A stretch of 64,000 bases of DNA from Halomonas socia (lineage in GTDB: Bacteria; Pseudomonadota; Gammaproteobacteria; Pseudomonadales; Halomonadaceae): positions 124,001-188,000 of the forward strand of contig NZ_CP048812.1 of NCBI RefSeq assembly GCF_010977575.1. Reading direction: 5' to 3'. Position 1 is the stretch's first letter, and every line of letters begins with the position of its first letter. A program made the translations under genes and the position numbers. Below are positions 1-8,593 of this stretch, in pieces. The notes beneath the pieces are model-generated. The model had not been told where the DNA came from, did not search any database, and saw only the letters and a program-made list of their open reading frames with translations.

Positions 1-2370
1 GGCGCGCAGGCGGCCGTCGCCGCTATCTTCGCACCACAGCGTCGCTGCCTCGGGCAGCCACTCCGCCAGGCGCGCCAACCAGTCGTTCTCGGCCCGCTCG
101 CCGGCCAGTTGCCAGCGCTGACAGCCGCGCATGGGAATCCGCGCCCAGTAGTCGCTACCGCACCAGGGCCTGGCCGTTTCAAGGTCCTCGGCGACCAGCA
201 GCGTGGCCTCCCAGGCGGTACCCAGCGGGGCCAGGGCCACGGCGCCATGCTTGGACTCCGGCTGGCCCGAGAGCGGGTCGGTATGGCCGTTGATCAGCGC
301 ACCGCTGCGCGCCTGCTTGGTGAAACGATCGGTCCAGTGCATGGGCACGAAGACCTCGCCGGCGCGCTGGCTCTTGGTAACGCGCACCCGACCGCGGAAT
401 TCGCCGGCCTCAGCGGTCAGCACCGCCAGGCGCTGGTCGGCGACGCCATACGCCACGGCATCATCGGGATGCACCTCGATAAACGGCTCGGCGCGGTGGT
501 TCATCAGCCGCGGGGCGCGAGCCGTGCGCGTCATGGTGTGCCACTGGTCGCGGATACGTCCGGTATTGAGGCGCAGCGGACGCGCCACACTCAGGCGCTG
601 CTCGGGGAGCCGCGGCGTGATCGGCACCAGCCGCGCCAGACCGTCGTCGGTGGCGAAGCGGCCATCCTCGAATAGCCGTGCGGTGCCCGCGGGAGCCTGG
701 GCGGTAACCGGCCACTGGATCGGCGCCAGCGCGTCGTAGGCGGCGCGGTCGAGCCCAGCCAGCGCCGAGATATCGAACAGTCGCTCGCTCCCGTCTTGGT
801 TCTCGAAGCCCGAGAGCCGGGCATGTTCGTCGAAGATCTCGCTGGGGTGGGCGTAGGCAAAGGCCTCACCATAGCCCAGGCGCTTGGCGACCTCGCAGAT
901 GATCCACCAGTCGTGGCGCGCCTCCCCCGGGGGCGGTAGCAGGCCGCGCTGGCGCGAAATGCAGCGCTCGGAGTTGGTCACGGTGCCGTCCTTCTCCGAC
1001 CAGCTCGAGGCCGGCAGCACGATATCGGCATAGGCCAGCAGGTCGGTGTCGGTGACGCACTCGGAGACGATCACCAGCGGGCACTTGGCCAGCGCCGCGC
1101 GCACCCGGGCGGCATCCGGCAGGCTGACCGCCGGATTGGTGGCCATGACCCACAGCGCCTGGACCTCGCCGCGCTCGATGGCGCTGAACAGCTCGACGGC
1201 CTTATGGCCCGGGCCCTTGGGCAGGGTCGGTGTCAACTGCTCGGTGCGCCAGAAGCGGGTCACCCGATCGATGGCGCCGGGGGTGTGATAGTCCATATGG
1301 GCGGCCAACTGGTTGGCCAGCCCGCCCACCTCGCGGCCGCCCATGGCATTCGGTTGGCCGGTGATGGAGAAGGGCCCGGCACCGGGCAGGCCCAGCTTGC
1401 CGCCAGCCAAGTGGCAATTGATGATCGCATTGCACTTGTCGGTGCCGCTGGTGGACTGGTTGACGCCCTGGGAGTAGAGGGTGACCACGTGCAGCTGGCT
1501 GGCGAACCAGTAGTAGAAGGTCTCCAGCGCCTCGGCATCGAGGTCACAGTCTGTCGCCACTGCCTCTAGATCGCTGGCATCGGCATTGGCGGCGGCCAGC
1601 GCTTCGCCGAAGCCCCGCGTATGGCCCTCCAGGTAGACCCGATCGAGGCGCCCCTTGGCCGCCATCCAGCTCAGCAGGCCGTTGAACAAGTGGGCGTCGC
1701 TGCCGGGCTTGAGGCCCAGATAGAGGTCGGCAATCTCGCAGCTGTCGGTGACGCGCGGGTCGATCACCACCACCCGCATCAACGGATTGCGGGTCTTGGC
1801 CACCTTGAGACGCTGGTAGAGCACCGGATGGTTCCAGGCCAGGTTTGAGCCCACCAGCACCACCAGCTCGGCCTCCTCGAGGTCCTCGTAGCAGCACGGC
1901 ACCGCGTCGGCGCCGAAGGCGCGCTTGTAGCCAGCCACCGCCGAAGCCATGCACAGCCGCGAATTGGTATCCAGGTGCGGCGTGCCGAGAAAGCCCTTGA
2001 ACAGCTTGTTGGCGACGTAGTAGTCCTCGGTCAGCAGTTGGCCGGAGAGGTAGGCGGCCACTGCGTCGTCACCGTGCTCGTGGCGGGTCGCCGCGAGGCG
2101 GCCGGCCACGGCGTCCAGCGCCACGTCCCAGTCGACCTCGACGCCATCCACCCGCGGCCGAGTCAGGCGGCCGCGCTCGCTCAGGGTTTCGTGTAGCGCC
2201 GAGCCCTTGACGCACAGCCGCCCATAGTTGGCCGGGTGCTGGCGATCCCCTTCCACGGCGGTTATCGCCCCATCCTCGAGGGTTGCGGTCACGCCACAGC
2301 CTACCCCGCAGTAGGGGCAGGTGGTCTTTGCTTGATCGCATATCGGCGCTGAATCATCGGCCTGATACAT
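1..2370 (-). CDS. nasA: Assimilatory nitrate reductase, catalytic subunit (3' end outside window)
   Basis: Molybdopterin oxidoreductase that reduces nitrate to nitrite in the cytoplasm for nitrogen assimilation. Reading leftwards from ATG at 2370, the frame stays open for 790 codons to the window edge, so the C-terminus is missing. The N-terminus has the [4Fe-4S] motif CPYCGVGCG (Cys18, Cys21, Cys25) and the fourth ligand in RLCVKG (Cys53), followed by the expected DYYVANKLFKGFLG and NSRLCMASAV segments of the NasA/NarB group. A GAGGAG ribosome site lies just upstream. The long leader carries its own sigma-54 promoter and attenuator. It is divergent from nasT-nasS, and electrons probably come from the FAD protein at 4713. 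Overlapping reading frames in this stretch are shadows. Confidence 0.93.
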   Translation of the reverse strand, partial: MYQADDSAPICDQAKTTCPYCGVGCGVTATLEDGAITAVEGDRQHPANYGRLCVKGSALHETLSERGRLTRPRVDGVEVDWDVALDAVAGRLAATRHEHGDDAVAAYLSGQLLTEDYYVANKLFKGFLGTPHLDTNSRLCMASAVAGYKRAFGADAVPCCYEDLEEAELVVLVGSNLAWNHPVLYQRLKVAKTRNPLMRVVVIDPRVTDSCEIADLYLGLKPGSDAHLFNGLLSWMAAKGRLDRVYLEGHTRGFGEALAAANADASDLEAVATDCDLDAEALETFYYWFASQLHVVTLYSQGVNQSTSGTDKCNAIINCHLAGGKLGLPGAGPFSITGQPNAMGGREVGGLANQLAAHMDYHTPGAIDRVTRFWRTEQLTPTLPKGPGHKAVELFSAIERGEVQALWVMATNPAVSLPDAARVRAALAKCPLVIVSECVTDTDLLAYADIVLPASSWSEKDGTVTNSERCISRQRGLLPPPGEARHDWWIICEVAKRLGYGEAFAYAHPSEIFDEHARLSGFENQDGSERLFDISALAGLDRAAYDALAPIQWPVTAQAPAGTARLFEDGRFATDDGLARLVPITPRLPEQRLSVARPLRLNTGRIRDQWHTMTRTARAPRLMNHRAEPFIEVHPDDAVAYGVADQRLAVLTAEAGEFRGRVRVTKSQRAGEVFVPMHWTDRFTKQARSGALINGHTDPLSGQPESKHGAVALAPLGTAWEATLLVAEDLETARPWCGSDYWARIPMRGCQRWQLAGERAENDWLARLAEWLPEAATLWCEDSGDGRLRA

Positions 2371-2399
2371 GGTGACTCCTCGTTTCGCCGCCGGGCCTT

Positions 2400-2448
2400 A
2401 AAACGCAAAACGTCCACTATCGGCATCTCAGAATGTCGATAGCGGACG
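2400..2448 (-). terminator. Leader attenuator (intrinsic terminator) before nasA
   Basis: On the minus strand, a 16-bp stem with one mismatch (arms 2433-2448 and 2411-2426, loop 2427-2432) is followed by TTTTGCGTTTT. It lies between the promoter and the nasA start, about 30 bases before the ribosome site, so it would stop transcription before the gene unless antiterminated. NasT is the obvious candidate antiterminator. Confidence 0.8.
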
Positions 2449-2460
2449 TCGTCGTCGGAT

Positions 2461-2517
2461 GAGGGCCGGCGTTGGCCCTCGGCAGTTGTCTATGCTGTCG
2501 TCATAGCGCTTTGCTAT
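2461..2517 (-). promoter_or_regulatory. ANTAR-type hairpin(s) in nasA leader RNA
   Basis: Read on the minus strand, 2480-2461 forms a perfect 7-bp stem GAGGGCC/GGCCCTC closing a hexaloop AACGCC, with A at loop position 1 and G at position 4, the signature bound by ANTAR proteins such as NasT. A partner hairpin should lie just 5'. Only weaker candidates are visible: a 5-bp stem around 2490-2506 with a 7-base loop, and a 5-bp stem around 2503-2517 with loop AAAGC. The second hairpin is firm and the first is uncertain. Confidence 0.7.
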
Positions 2518-2524
2518 TCAGTTT

Positions 2525-2541
2525 AAGCAAGGGCCATGCCA
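2525..2541 (-). promoter_or_regulatory. Sigma-54 promoter of nasA
   Basis: The minus strand reads TGGCATGGCCCTTGCTT. GG (2540-2539) and GC (2528-2527) are exactly 10 bases apart, matching the -24/-12 consensus. The start of transcription would fall near 2515, leaving a leader of about 145 bases that contains the ANTAR hairpin and attenuator. Confidence 0.8.
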
Positions 2542-2662
2542 GCTTGCCTCTGCCTCGCCGCCACGGCCTAGCGGAGCGGGCCTGGCGACATACCGCGGGC
2601 AGCGCCTCGCACCTGATGGGGCGACGCTCCTCGCACCACGGCATTGCGCTCGAGCGGCATAT

Positions 2663-2679
2663 TGCACCAGCATGATGCG
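2663..2679. promoter_or_regulatory. NtrC-like enhancer site upstream of nasA
   Basis: The sequence TGCACCAGCATGATGCG matches the NtrC consensus TGCACC-N4-TGGTGCA except at two positions. It lies about 125 bases upstream of the nasA sigma-54 promoter, a usual distance for a bacterial enhancer. Confidence 0.6.
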
Positions 2680-2832
2680 ATGCAGCAGCCGCCGAGCCAT
2701 TGGCCGATGCGGGTCGATGGCTGCGCAACGTGCCCAGCCGCGGTGCATTCACTGCTCGGATGCGCTGCTGTGGAACACAAATTGCACTGCCAAGGCAGGT
2801 GCGCCTCAACCACTGCCACACGAGCCCATACC

Positions 2833-3426
2833 ATGCCCCCAGCGCTTGATGTCCTACTGGTCGATGATGAAGCGGTGCGCGCCGCCATGGTCGAAGAGGC
2901 ACTCACGCGAGAGGGCCACCGGGTGATCTGCCACCTCAAGAGCCCCGCCAGTCTCAATGACATGGTGGCGCGGCATCAGCCCGACGTGGTGATCATCGAC
3001 ATGGAATCGCCGGATCGCGACACCCTCGACAGCATGACCCAGCTCAACCGCGAGAACCCGCGCCCGGTGGTGTTCTTCGCCGACCAACACGACCCCGACA
3101 CCATGCAGTCGGCGCTCAAGGCCGGGGTCAGCGCCTACGTGGTCGACGGCCTGGTGCAGGGGCGGGTCAAGCCGATCATCGAGGTCGCCATCGCCCGCTT
3201 CGAAGCCTTCCAATCGATGCGCCAGGAGCTCGACCGCACCCGCACCCAGCTCACCGAACGCAAGCGCATCGAGCGCGCCAAGGGGCTGCTGATGCGCCAC
3301 CAGAGCTGCGACGAAGAGCAGGCCTATCAAATGCTGCGCAAGCTGGCCATGGACCGCGGCCAGCGCATCGCCGAGGTCGCCACGAGCGTCATCGACATCC
3401 TCGAACGTCTGGAGAAAGGCCTATGA
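2833..3426 (+). CDS. nasT: Nitrate-responsive ANTAR antiterminator NasT
   Basis: RNA-binding positive regulator of nitrate assimilation. The 197-residue protein has a receiver-like domain (about 5-115, with acidic residues DDE at 11-13 and an Asp near 56) and a C-terminal ANTAR domain (about 136-194, core RKRIERAKGLLM). In the known system NasT binds paired hairpins in leader RNA and prevents termination; its targets here are the leaders at 4578-4677 and 2400-2517. The start at 2833 (MPPALDVLLVDDE) fits the family. The frame extends upstream to 2644, but that part is non-homologous and overlaps the nasA regulatory region. The stop overlaps the nasS start by four bases, so the two are co-translated. 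Confidence 0.92.
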   Translation: MPPALDVLLVDDEAVRAAMVEEALTREGHRVICHLKSPASLNDMVARHQPDVVIIDMESPDRDTLDSMTQLNRENPRPVVFFADQHDPDTMQSALKAGVSAYVVDGLVQGRVKPIIEVAIARFEAFQSMRQELDRTRTQLTERKRIERAKGLLMRHQSCDEEQAYQMLRKLAMDRGQRIAEVATSVIDILERLEKGL

Positions 3427-4445
3427 ACACGCTGCCTCAGGCCGAGCTGCCGCGCCTGCAGCTGGGTTTCATTCCGCTGCTCGACTGCGTGCTGCTGGTG
3501 GTCGCCCGCGAGCGCGGCCTGTTCGCCGACCAAGGGCTGGAGGTAACGCTATCGCGCCAGAATGCCTGGTCGACGCTGCGCGACAAGGTCGCCGCCGGGC
3601 TGCTCGACGGCGCCCATATGCTGGCGCCGATGCCGCTGGCCATGAGCCTGGGCCTGGGCCGTGCACCCTGCGACACCCTGGCGCCGATCACCCTGAGCCG
3701 TAACGGCAATGCCATCGTGCTATCCCGGGAGCTGGCCGCTGCCTGCGACGCCCGCCTGGGCGACGACCCGGCCATCAGCGCCAGCGCGCTGGCCGGCTAC
3801 CTCGCCGCCAGCGGCGAGCGGCCGCGTCTGGGCATGGTCTACCCCCACTCCTGCCAGCACTATCAGCTGCGCCACTGGCTGGGCCTCGGCGATATCGACG
3901 CCAACCGCGCCGTCGAACTGGTGGCCCTGCCGCCGCCGCGCATGGTCGACGCCATGCAGCAGGGCAAGATCGATGGCTTCTGCGTCGGCGAGCCCTGGGG
4001 CAGCCTCGCCGAGCACCGCCAAGTCGGTCGCATCGTCGCCAGCGGTGCCCAGCTGTGGCCGGAGCAGCCGGAGAAGGTGCTGGGCGTGACCCGCTCCTGG
4101 GCGCACCGCTATCCGGCCACCCTGGCCAGGCTGATCCGCGCCCTGGTGGCGGCCAGCGACTGGCTGGCCGAATCGCCGGCCCACCGCCTGCAGGCCCGTG
4201 ACTGGCTGGCCCTGCCGCCCTACCTCGACCGCTCGGTGGGCCACCTCGAGACCCTGCCCATCGACGCCCCGCCGCTGCGGCAGCGGCTCTGCGGTCGCGA
4301 TATGCTGCGCCCCGACCCTGCGTTTGCCGAGCTGCTTGCCGAACAGATCGACCAGCAGCTGCGCGAGCAGGGACAGCACCTCGACCTCGCCACCCTCGGC
4401 GAGTGTTACAGCGCCGTGCATTTCGACCACGCCTTGCACCACTGA
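3423..4445 (+). CDS. nasS: Nitrate sensor protein NasS (NrtA-like, cytoplasmic)
   Basis: A 340-residue member of the NrtA/CmpA substrate-binding family without a signal peptide, as expected for NasS, which senses nitrate or nitrite in the cytoplasm and holds NasT inactive when none is present. It begins directly with a periplasmic-binding fold (LGFIPLLDCVLLVVARERGLF), includes GMVYPHSCQHYQLRHWLG in mid-protein and IDGFCVGEPWGS further on, all typical of nitrate/bicarbonate binders. The ATGA overlap with nasT supports a two-gene operon. No nitrate transporter gene is visible in the window, so this is not the uptake component. Confidence 0.9.
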   Translation: MNTLPQAELPRLQLGFIPLLDCVLLVVARERGLFADQGLEVTLSRQNAWSTLRDKVAAGLLDGAHMLAPMPLAMSLGLGRAPCDTLAPITLSRNGNAIVLSRELAAACDARLGDDPAISASALAGYLAASGERPRLGMVYPHSCQHYQLRHWLGLGDIDANRAVELVALPPPRMVDAMQQGKIDGFCVGEPWGSLAEHRQVGRIVASGAQLWPEQPEKVLGVTRSWAHRYPATLARLIRALVAASDWLAESPAHRLQARDWLALPPYLDRSVGHLETLPIDAPPLRQRLCGRDMLRPDPAFAELLAEQIDQQLREQGQHLDLATLGECYSAVHFDHALHH

Positions 4446-4451
4446 CGTGCA
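4435..4451. promoter_or_regulatory. NtrC-like enhancer site upstream of the nir operon
   Basis: TGCACCACTGACGTGCA carries both half-sites of the NtrC consensus (GCAC-N7-GTGC). It overlaps the nasS stop codon and lies about 90 bases upstream of the sigma-54 promoter at 4538. Confidence 0.65.
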
Positions 4452-4537
4452 GCCGGCCCCGCATCGGGGCCAGCTTCGGCATCCCACTTAACTATCAATC
4501 ACCTGATAAATATCAAAAAAATCTATATTCATCTTAG

Positions 4538-4555
4538 TTGGCAGCCGGTTTGCTT
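4538..4555 (+). promoter_or_regulatory. Sigma-54 promoter of the FAD reductase-nirBD operon
   Basis: The sequence TTGGCAGCCGGTTTGCTT has GG at 4540-4541 and GC at 4552-4553 with 10 bases between, the -24/-12 arrangement. Transcription should begin near 4565, just before the first leader hairpin at 4578. Confidence 0.85.
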
Positions 4556-4577
4556 AATCTAGAGTAACGCAATATTC

Positions 4578-4616
4578 GGCGGCATCGCGGTCGCCCGACG
4601 GTCAATGGCGACCGTC
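4578..4616 (+). promoter_or_regulatory. Two-hairpin ANTAR (NasT) target in nir leader RNA
   Basis: Hairpin 1 (4578-4595) has a 6-bp stem GGCGGC/GTCGCC with one G-T pair and hexaloop ATCGCG. Hairpin 2 (4597-4616) has a perfect 7-bp stem GACGGTC/GACCGTC and hexaloop AATGGC. Both loops have A at position 1 and G at position 4, the full ANTAR signature. Together with nasT next door, the promoter upstream and the terminator 12 bases downstream, this is a textbook NasT antitermination leader. Confidence 0.88.
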
Positions 4617-4628
4617 ACCACCAGACAC

Positions 4629-4677
4629 AGACGTCTTGGCGTCCTGCTCCAGCAGGACGCCAAGACGTCTTTTTTTT
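4629..4677 (+). terminator. Leader attenuator before the FAD reductase-nirBD operon
   Basis: A near-perfect inverted repeat (arms 4629-4648 and 4651-4670, up to 20 bp) is followed by a run of eight T (4670-4677). It lies only 35 bases before the first start codon of the operon, so it acts as a regulated stop within the leader rather than as the end of nasS. Confidence 0.92.
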
Positions 4678-4712
4678 GGCCGCATGTTCCAGTCATCGAG
4701 GAGTCGACCGAC

Positions 4713-6047
4713 ATGACACCAACGCCCCAAGCCCCCACGCACGGAGGCACTGGTCACCGCGACCGGGTACTGGTCATCGGCAACGGCATGGCCGGCCAGC
4801 GGCTGGTCGAGGCGCTGCTCGCCAAGCCCACGCCCCCGGCAAGCATCACCGTGATCGGCGCCGAGCGGGTGCCAGCCTACAACCGCATCCTGCTCTCGCC
4901 GCTACTGGCCGGCGAGCTGGACCACGCCGCCCTGACCTTGCGCGACGCCGACTGGTATGCCGAGCAGGGCGTCGAGCTGCTCCTCGGCGACCGCGTCGAG
5001 CGCATCGAACGCCAGACCCACCAGGTAATCACCGCCAGCGGACGCAAGCTTGGCTACGACCGCCTGGTGCTGGCCACCGGCTCGCGCCCGGCCATGCCCC
5101 CGGTGCCCGGCATCGATCTCCAGGGCGTCCATGGCTTTCGTGACCTGGAGGACGCCGCCACCCTGACGGAGTGTGCGCACGACGGTGGCAGCGCCGTGGT
5201 GATCGGCGGCGGCCTGCTGGGCCTGGAGGCCGCCGAAGGGCTGCGCAAGCGCGGCATGGCGGTCAGCGTGCTACAGCGCGCCTTGCGGCTGATGAACCGC
5301 CAGCTCGACGCCACCGCCGCCGGGCTGCTCGAGGATGAACTCACCGGCCGCGGGCTAACGGTCATCACCGACGCCCGGCTGGCCGCCGTCGAGGACGACG
5401 GCCACGGACGGGTCGCCGCGGTACGCCTCGAAGATGGTCGCCGTCTGGCCACCGACTGCGTGGTAGTGGCCGCGGGGATCACCCCCAACGCCGAACTGGG
5501 CCGCGACGCCGGGCTCGACAGCGACCGCGCCATTCTCGTCGATGCCCACCTGACCACCAGTGACCCGGCAATTCACGCCCTCGGCGAGTGCTGCCAGTTC
5601 GAGCAGCACACCTACGGCCTGGTCGAACCGATCTGGCGCCAGGTCGAGGTGCTTGCCGCCCATCTCGCCGGCGAGGCGATCGGCGGCTACGTCGAGCAGC
5701 CCAGTGCCACCAAGCTCAAGATCAGCGGCGTGTCGCTCTACGCCTTCGGCCCCATTGATCCCGCCCCGGAGCACGACGTGCTCAGCTACCACGACCCCGA
5801 AAAGGGCGACTATCGCCGCCTGCTGCTGCGCGATGGCCGCCTGGAGGGCGTGGTGCTCTACGGCGATACCCGCATCGGCCCCTGGGCCTTCGATCACGCC
5901 CTGGCCGGCAGCGATCTGCGCGCCTGCCGCCAGGCTCTGCTCTTCGGCCCGGCCGACGTCCAGGCGCTGCTCGATGCAGCCGCCGAGGACGCCGACCGCG
6001 CCGCCGACTCCGCTCATCAAGAACGCCCCGTCGAGGAGGCCGCATGA
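4713..6047 (+). CDS. FAD/NAD(P)H-dependent oxidoreductase, probable electron donor for nitrate reductase
   Basis: A 444-residue pyridine-nucleotide-disulphide oxidoreductase resembling the N-terminal third of NirB and rubredoxin reductases. It has an FAD-binding N-terminus (VLVIGNGMAGQRLVEALL), an NAD-binding loop (VVIGGGLLGLEAAEGL, about residue 160) and a second FAD segment near VVAAGITPNAELG. No Cys cluster of the bacterioferredoxin type is present, so it lacks the [2Fe-2S] domain found in some NasB/NasC reductases. It is first in the operon, behind the attenuator. The start at 4713 has a GAGGAG site; an upstream ATG at 4605 would lie within the leader hairpins and is rejected. Inference: it passes electrons from NAD(P)H to NasA. 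The stop overlaps nirB by four bases. Confidence 0.8.
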   Translation: MTPTPQAPTHGGTGHRDRVLVIGNGMAGQRLVEALLAKPTPPASITVIGAERVPAYNRILLSPLLAGELDHAALTLRDADWYAEQGVELLLGDRVERIERQTHQVITASGRKLGYDRLVLATGSRPAMPPVPGIDLQGVHGFRDLEDAATLTECAHDGGSAVVIGGGLLGLEAAEGLRKRGMAVSVLQRALRLMNRQLDATAAGLLEDELTGRGLTVITDARLAAVEDDGHGRVAAVRLEDGRRLATDCVVVAAGITPNAELGRDAGLDSDRAILVDAHLTTSDPAIHALGECCQFEQHTYGLVEPIWRQVEVLAAHLAGEAIGGYVEQPSATKLKISGVSLYAFGPIDPAPEHDVLSYHDPEKGDYRRLLLRDGRLEGVVLYGDTRIGPWAFDHALAGSDLRACRQALLFGPADVQALLDAAAEDADRAADSAHQERPVEEAA

Positions 6048-8572
6048 CTACCCCCGCACCCACCAAGCAGCGCCTGATCATCATCGGTAACGGCATGGTC
6101 GGCCACCACCTGGTCGAGCAGCTCGTCGAGCAGGGCGCACTAGACCGCTACCAGGTCACGGTGTTCGGCGAGGAGCGCCATCTGGCCTACGACCGCGTAC
6201 ACCTCTCGGAGTACTTCAGCGGCCGCGATGCCGACTCCCTGGCCCTGTCCACCGCCGACTACTACGCCGAGCACGGCATCGAGCTGCGTCTCAATGAGGC
6301 GGTGTTTGCCCTCGACCGCGAGGTCAACGAGGTGGTCACCGACCAGGGCCGCACCCCCTATGACCGAGTGGTACTGGCCACCGGCTCCTACCCCTTCGTG
6401 CCGCCGATCCCCGGCAACGACCGCGACGGCTGCCTGGTCTATCGCACCCTCGAGGATCTCGACGCGATTCGCGCCGCGGCCGAGCAGGCCAATACCGGCG
6501 TGGTGGTCGGCGGCGGCCTGCTCGGCCTCGAAGCGGCCAACGCCCTGCGCGGCCTCAACCTGGACACCGCCGTGGTCGAGTTCGCCCCGCGGCTGATGCC
6601 GATGCAGGTCGACACCGAGGGCGGCGAACTGCTGCGCGAAAAGATCGAGTCGCTCGGCGTTCAGGTCCTCACCGAACGCGCCACCCAGCGCATCGAGGAC
6701 GGCGACAATGCGCGCCATCGCATGGTGTTCCAGGACGACAAGATCCTCGAGACCGACCTGATCGTGTTCTCGGCAGGGATTCGCCCCCGCGACGAGCTGG
6801 CCCGCGACTGCGGCCTGGAGATCGGCGAGCGCGGCGGCGTGGTGATCGACGACCAGTGCCTGACCAGCGATCCGCAGATCCTCGCCGTTGGCGAAGTGGC
6901 GCTGTGGCAGCAGAGCATCTTCGGCCTGGTCGCCCCCGGTTACCAGATGGCCAAGGCAGCGCTGGCCACCCTTATCGAGGGCGAGACACGCTTCAAGGGC
7001 GCCGACATGAGCACCAAGCTCAAGCTGCTCGGCGTCGACGTCGGCTCCATCGGCGATGCCCACGGCAACCAGAACCCCGGCGCGCGGATGTTCCGCTACC
7101 TCGACCAGATCAAGCAGGAGTACCGCAAGCTGGTGGTCTCCAGCGACGGCAAGAAGCTGCTCGGGGCGATGCTGGTGGGCGATAACAGCTACTTCGACAC
7201 CCTGATGCAGTACTACGACAACGGGCTCGAGCTCCCCGAGGACCCCGCCTCGCTGATCCTGCCCTCAAGCGAAGGCGCCCCGGCACTGGGCCCGGACGCA
7301 CTGCCGGAAACCGCCACCATCTGCTCGTGCCATAACGTCACCAAGGGCGATATCTGCGCCTCCATCGATGCTGGCGCGGTGGACCTGGCCACGGTCAAGG
7401 GCGACACCAAGGCCAGCAGCGGCTGCGGCGGCTGCGCGGCGCTGCTCAAGAGCGTGGTGGACCACGAGCTGACCGCCCGCGGCGTCGAGGTCGACCAGTC
7501 GATCTGCGAGCACTTCGCCCATACCCGCCAGGAGCTCTACGACATCGTCCGCGTCGAGAGCATCAAGACCTTCGGCGAACTGATCGAGAAACATGGCCAT
7601 GGCCTCGGCTCTTCATCAGCCCCGGGACTCGGCTGCGATATCTGCAAGCCGGCGGTGGCCTCGATCCTCGCCTCTTGCTTCAACGAGCCGATCACCGACG
7701 CCGCCCACGTGCCGCTGCAGGACACCAACGACACCTTCATGGCCAATATGCAGAAGAACGGCACCTACTCGGTGGTGCCGCGTATCGCCGGCGGCGAGAT
7801 CACCCCGGACAAGCTGGTGGTGCTCGGCCAGGTGGCCCAGAAGTACGACCTCTACACCAAGGTCACCGGCGGCCAGCGCATCGACCTGTTCGGCGCTCGC
7901 CTCGAGGACCTGCCGGATATCTGGGGCGAGCTGATCGAAGCCGGCTTCGAGACCGGCCACGCCTACGGCAAGTCGCTACGCACCGTAAAATCCTGCGTCG
8001 GCAGCACCTGGTGCCGCTACGGCGTGCAGGACAGCGTAGGCATGGCGATTCAACTCGAGAACCGCTACAAGGGCTTGCGCGCGCCGCACAAGATCAAGTT
8101 CGGCGTCTCCGGCTGTACCCGCGAATGCGCCGAGGCGCAGAGCAAGGACATCGGCGTGATCGCCACCGAGCACGGCTGGAACCTCTACGTCTGCGGCAAC
8201 GGCGGCATGCGCCCGCGCCACGCCGAACTGTTCGCCACCGACCTCGACGACGAGAAGCTCTACCGCACCATCGACCGCTTCCTGATGTTCTACGTGCGCA
8301 CCGCCGACCGCCTGCAGCGCACCTCGGTGTGGCGCGAGAACCTCGAGGGCGGGCTGGATTACCTCAAGGAAGTGATCCTCGACGACAGCCTCGGCCTCGG
8401 CGACGAGCTGGAGCGCCAGATGCAGACGGTGATCGACAACTACCAGTGCGAATGGGCCGATGCCATCAGCGACCCGGAGAAGCTCAAGCGCTTCCGCAGC
8501 TTCGTCAACGACGCGCGCCCGGATCCGGACATTATCATGACCAGCGAGCGCGGCCAGTTGCGCCCGGCTTAA
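6044..8572 (+). CDS. nirB: Nitrite reductase [NAD(P)H], large subunit
   Basis: Reduces nitrite to ammonium in the cytoplasm using NAD(P)H. The 842-residue length is normal. Domains in order: FAD/NAD-binding reductase (about 1-320), bacterioferredoxin-like [2Fe-2S] domain (Cys near 426 and 428, then SSGCGGC near 461-464), and the sirohaem/[4Fe-4S] core with Cys651, Cys657, Cys691 and Cys695 (SCVGSTWC and GCTRECAE). All cluster ligands are present. It overlaps the preceding gene by ATGA and is followed after 21 bases by nirD. Confidence 0.96.
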   Translation: MTTPAPTKQRLIIIGNGMVGHHLVEQLVEQGALDRYQVTVFGEERHLAYDRVHLSEYFSGRDADSLALSTADYYAEHGIELRLNEAVFALDREVNEVVTDQGRTPYDRVVLATGSYPFVPPIPGNDRDGCLVYRTLEDLDAIRAAAEQANTGVVVGGGLLGLEAANALRGLNLDTAVVEFAPRLMPMQVDTEGGELLREKIESLGVQVLTERATQRIEDGDNARHRMVFQDDKILETDLIVFSAGIRPRDELARDCGLEIGERGGVVIDDQCLTSDPQILAVGEVALWQQSIFGLVAPGYQMAKAALATLIEGETRFKGADMSTKLKLLGVDVGSIGDAHGNQNPGARMFRYLDQIKQEYRKLVVSSDGKKLLGAMLVGDNSYFDTLMQYYDNGLELPEDPASLILPSSEGAPALGPDALPETATICSCHNVTKGDICASIDAGAVDLATVKGDTKASSGCGGCAALLKSVVDHELTARGVEVDQSICEHFAHTRQELYDIVRVESIKTFGELIEKHGHGLGSSSAPGLGCDICKPAVASILASCFNEPITDAAHVPLQDTNDTFMANMQKNGTYSVVPRIAGGEITPDKLVVLGQVAQKYDLYTKVTGGQRIDLFGARLEDLPDIWGELIEAGFETGHAYGKSLRTVKSCVGSTWCRYGVQDSVGMAIQLENRYKGLRAPHKIKFGVSGCTRECAEAQSKDIGVIATEHGWNLYVCGNGGMRPRHAELFATDLDDEKLYRTIDRFLMFYVRTADRLQRTSVWRENLEGGLDYLKEVILDDSLGLGDELERQMQTVIDNYQCEWADAISDPEKLKRFRSFVNDARPDPDIIMTSERGQLRPA

Positions 8573-8593
8573 GGGAAATAAAGGGAAAACAGC

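Noticed and set aside
2794-2813. Second NtrC site (GCAC...GTGC) before nasT
   Set aside because: The half-sites are 11 bases apart instead of 7, and the inner bases form a different inverted repeat.
4605-4712. N-terminal extension of the FAD reductase from ATG 4605
   Set aside because: It would be translated from the ANTAR hairpin and the terminator; ATG 4713 has a proper ribosome site and begins the family homology.
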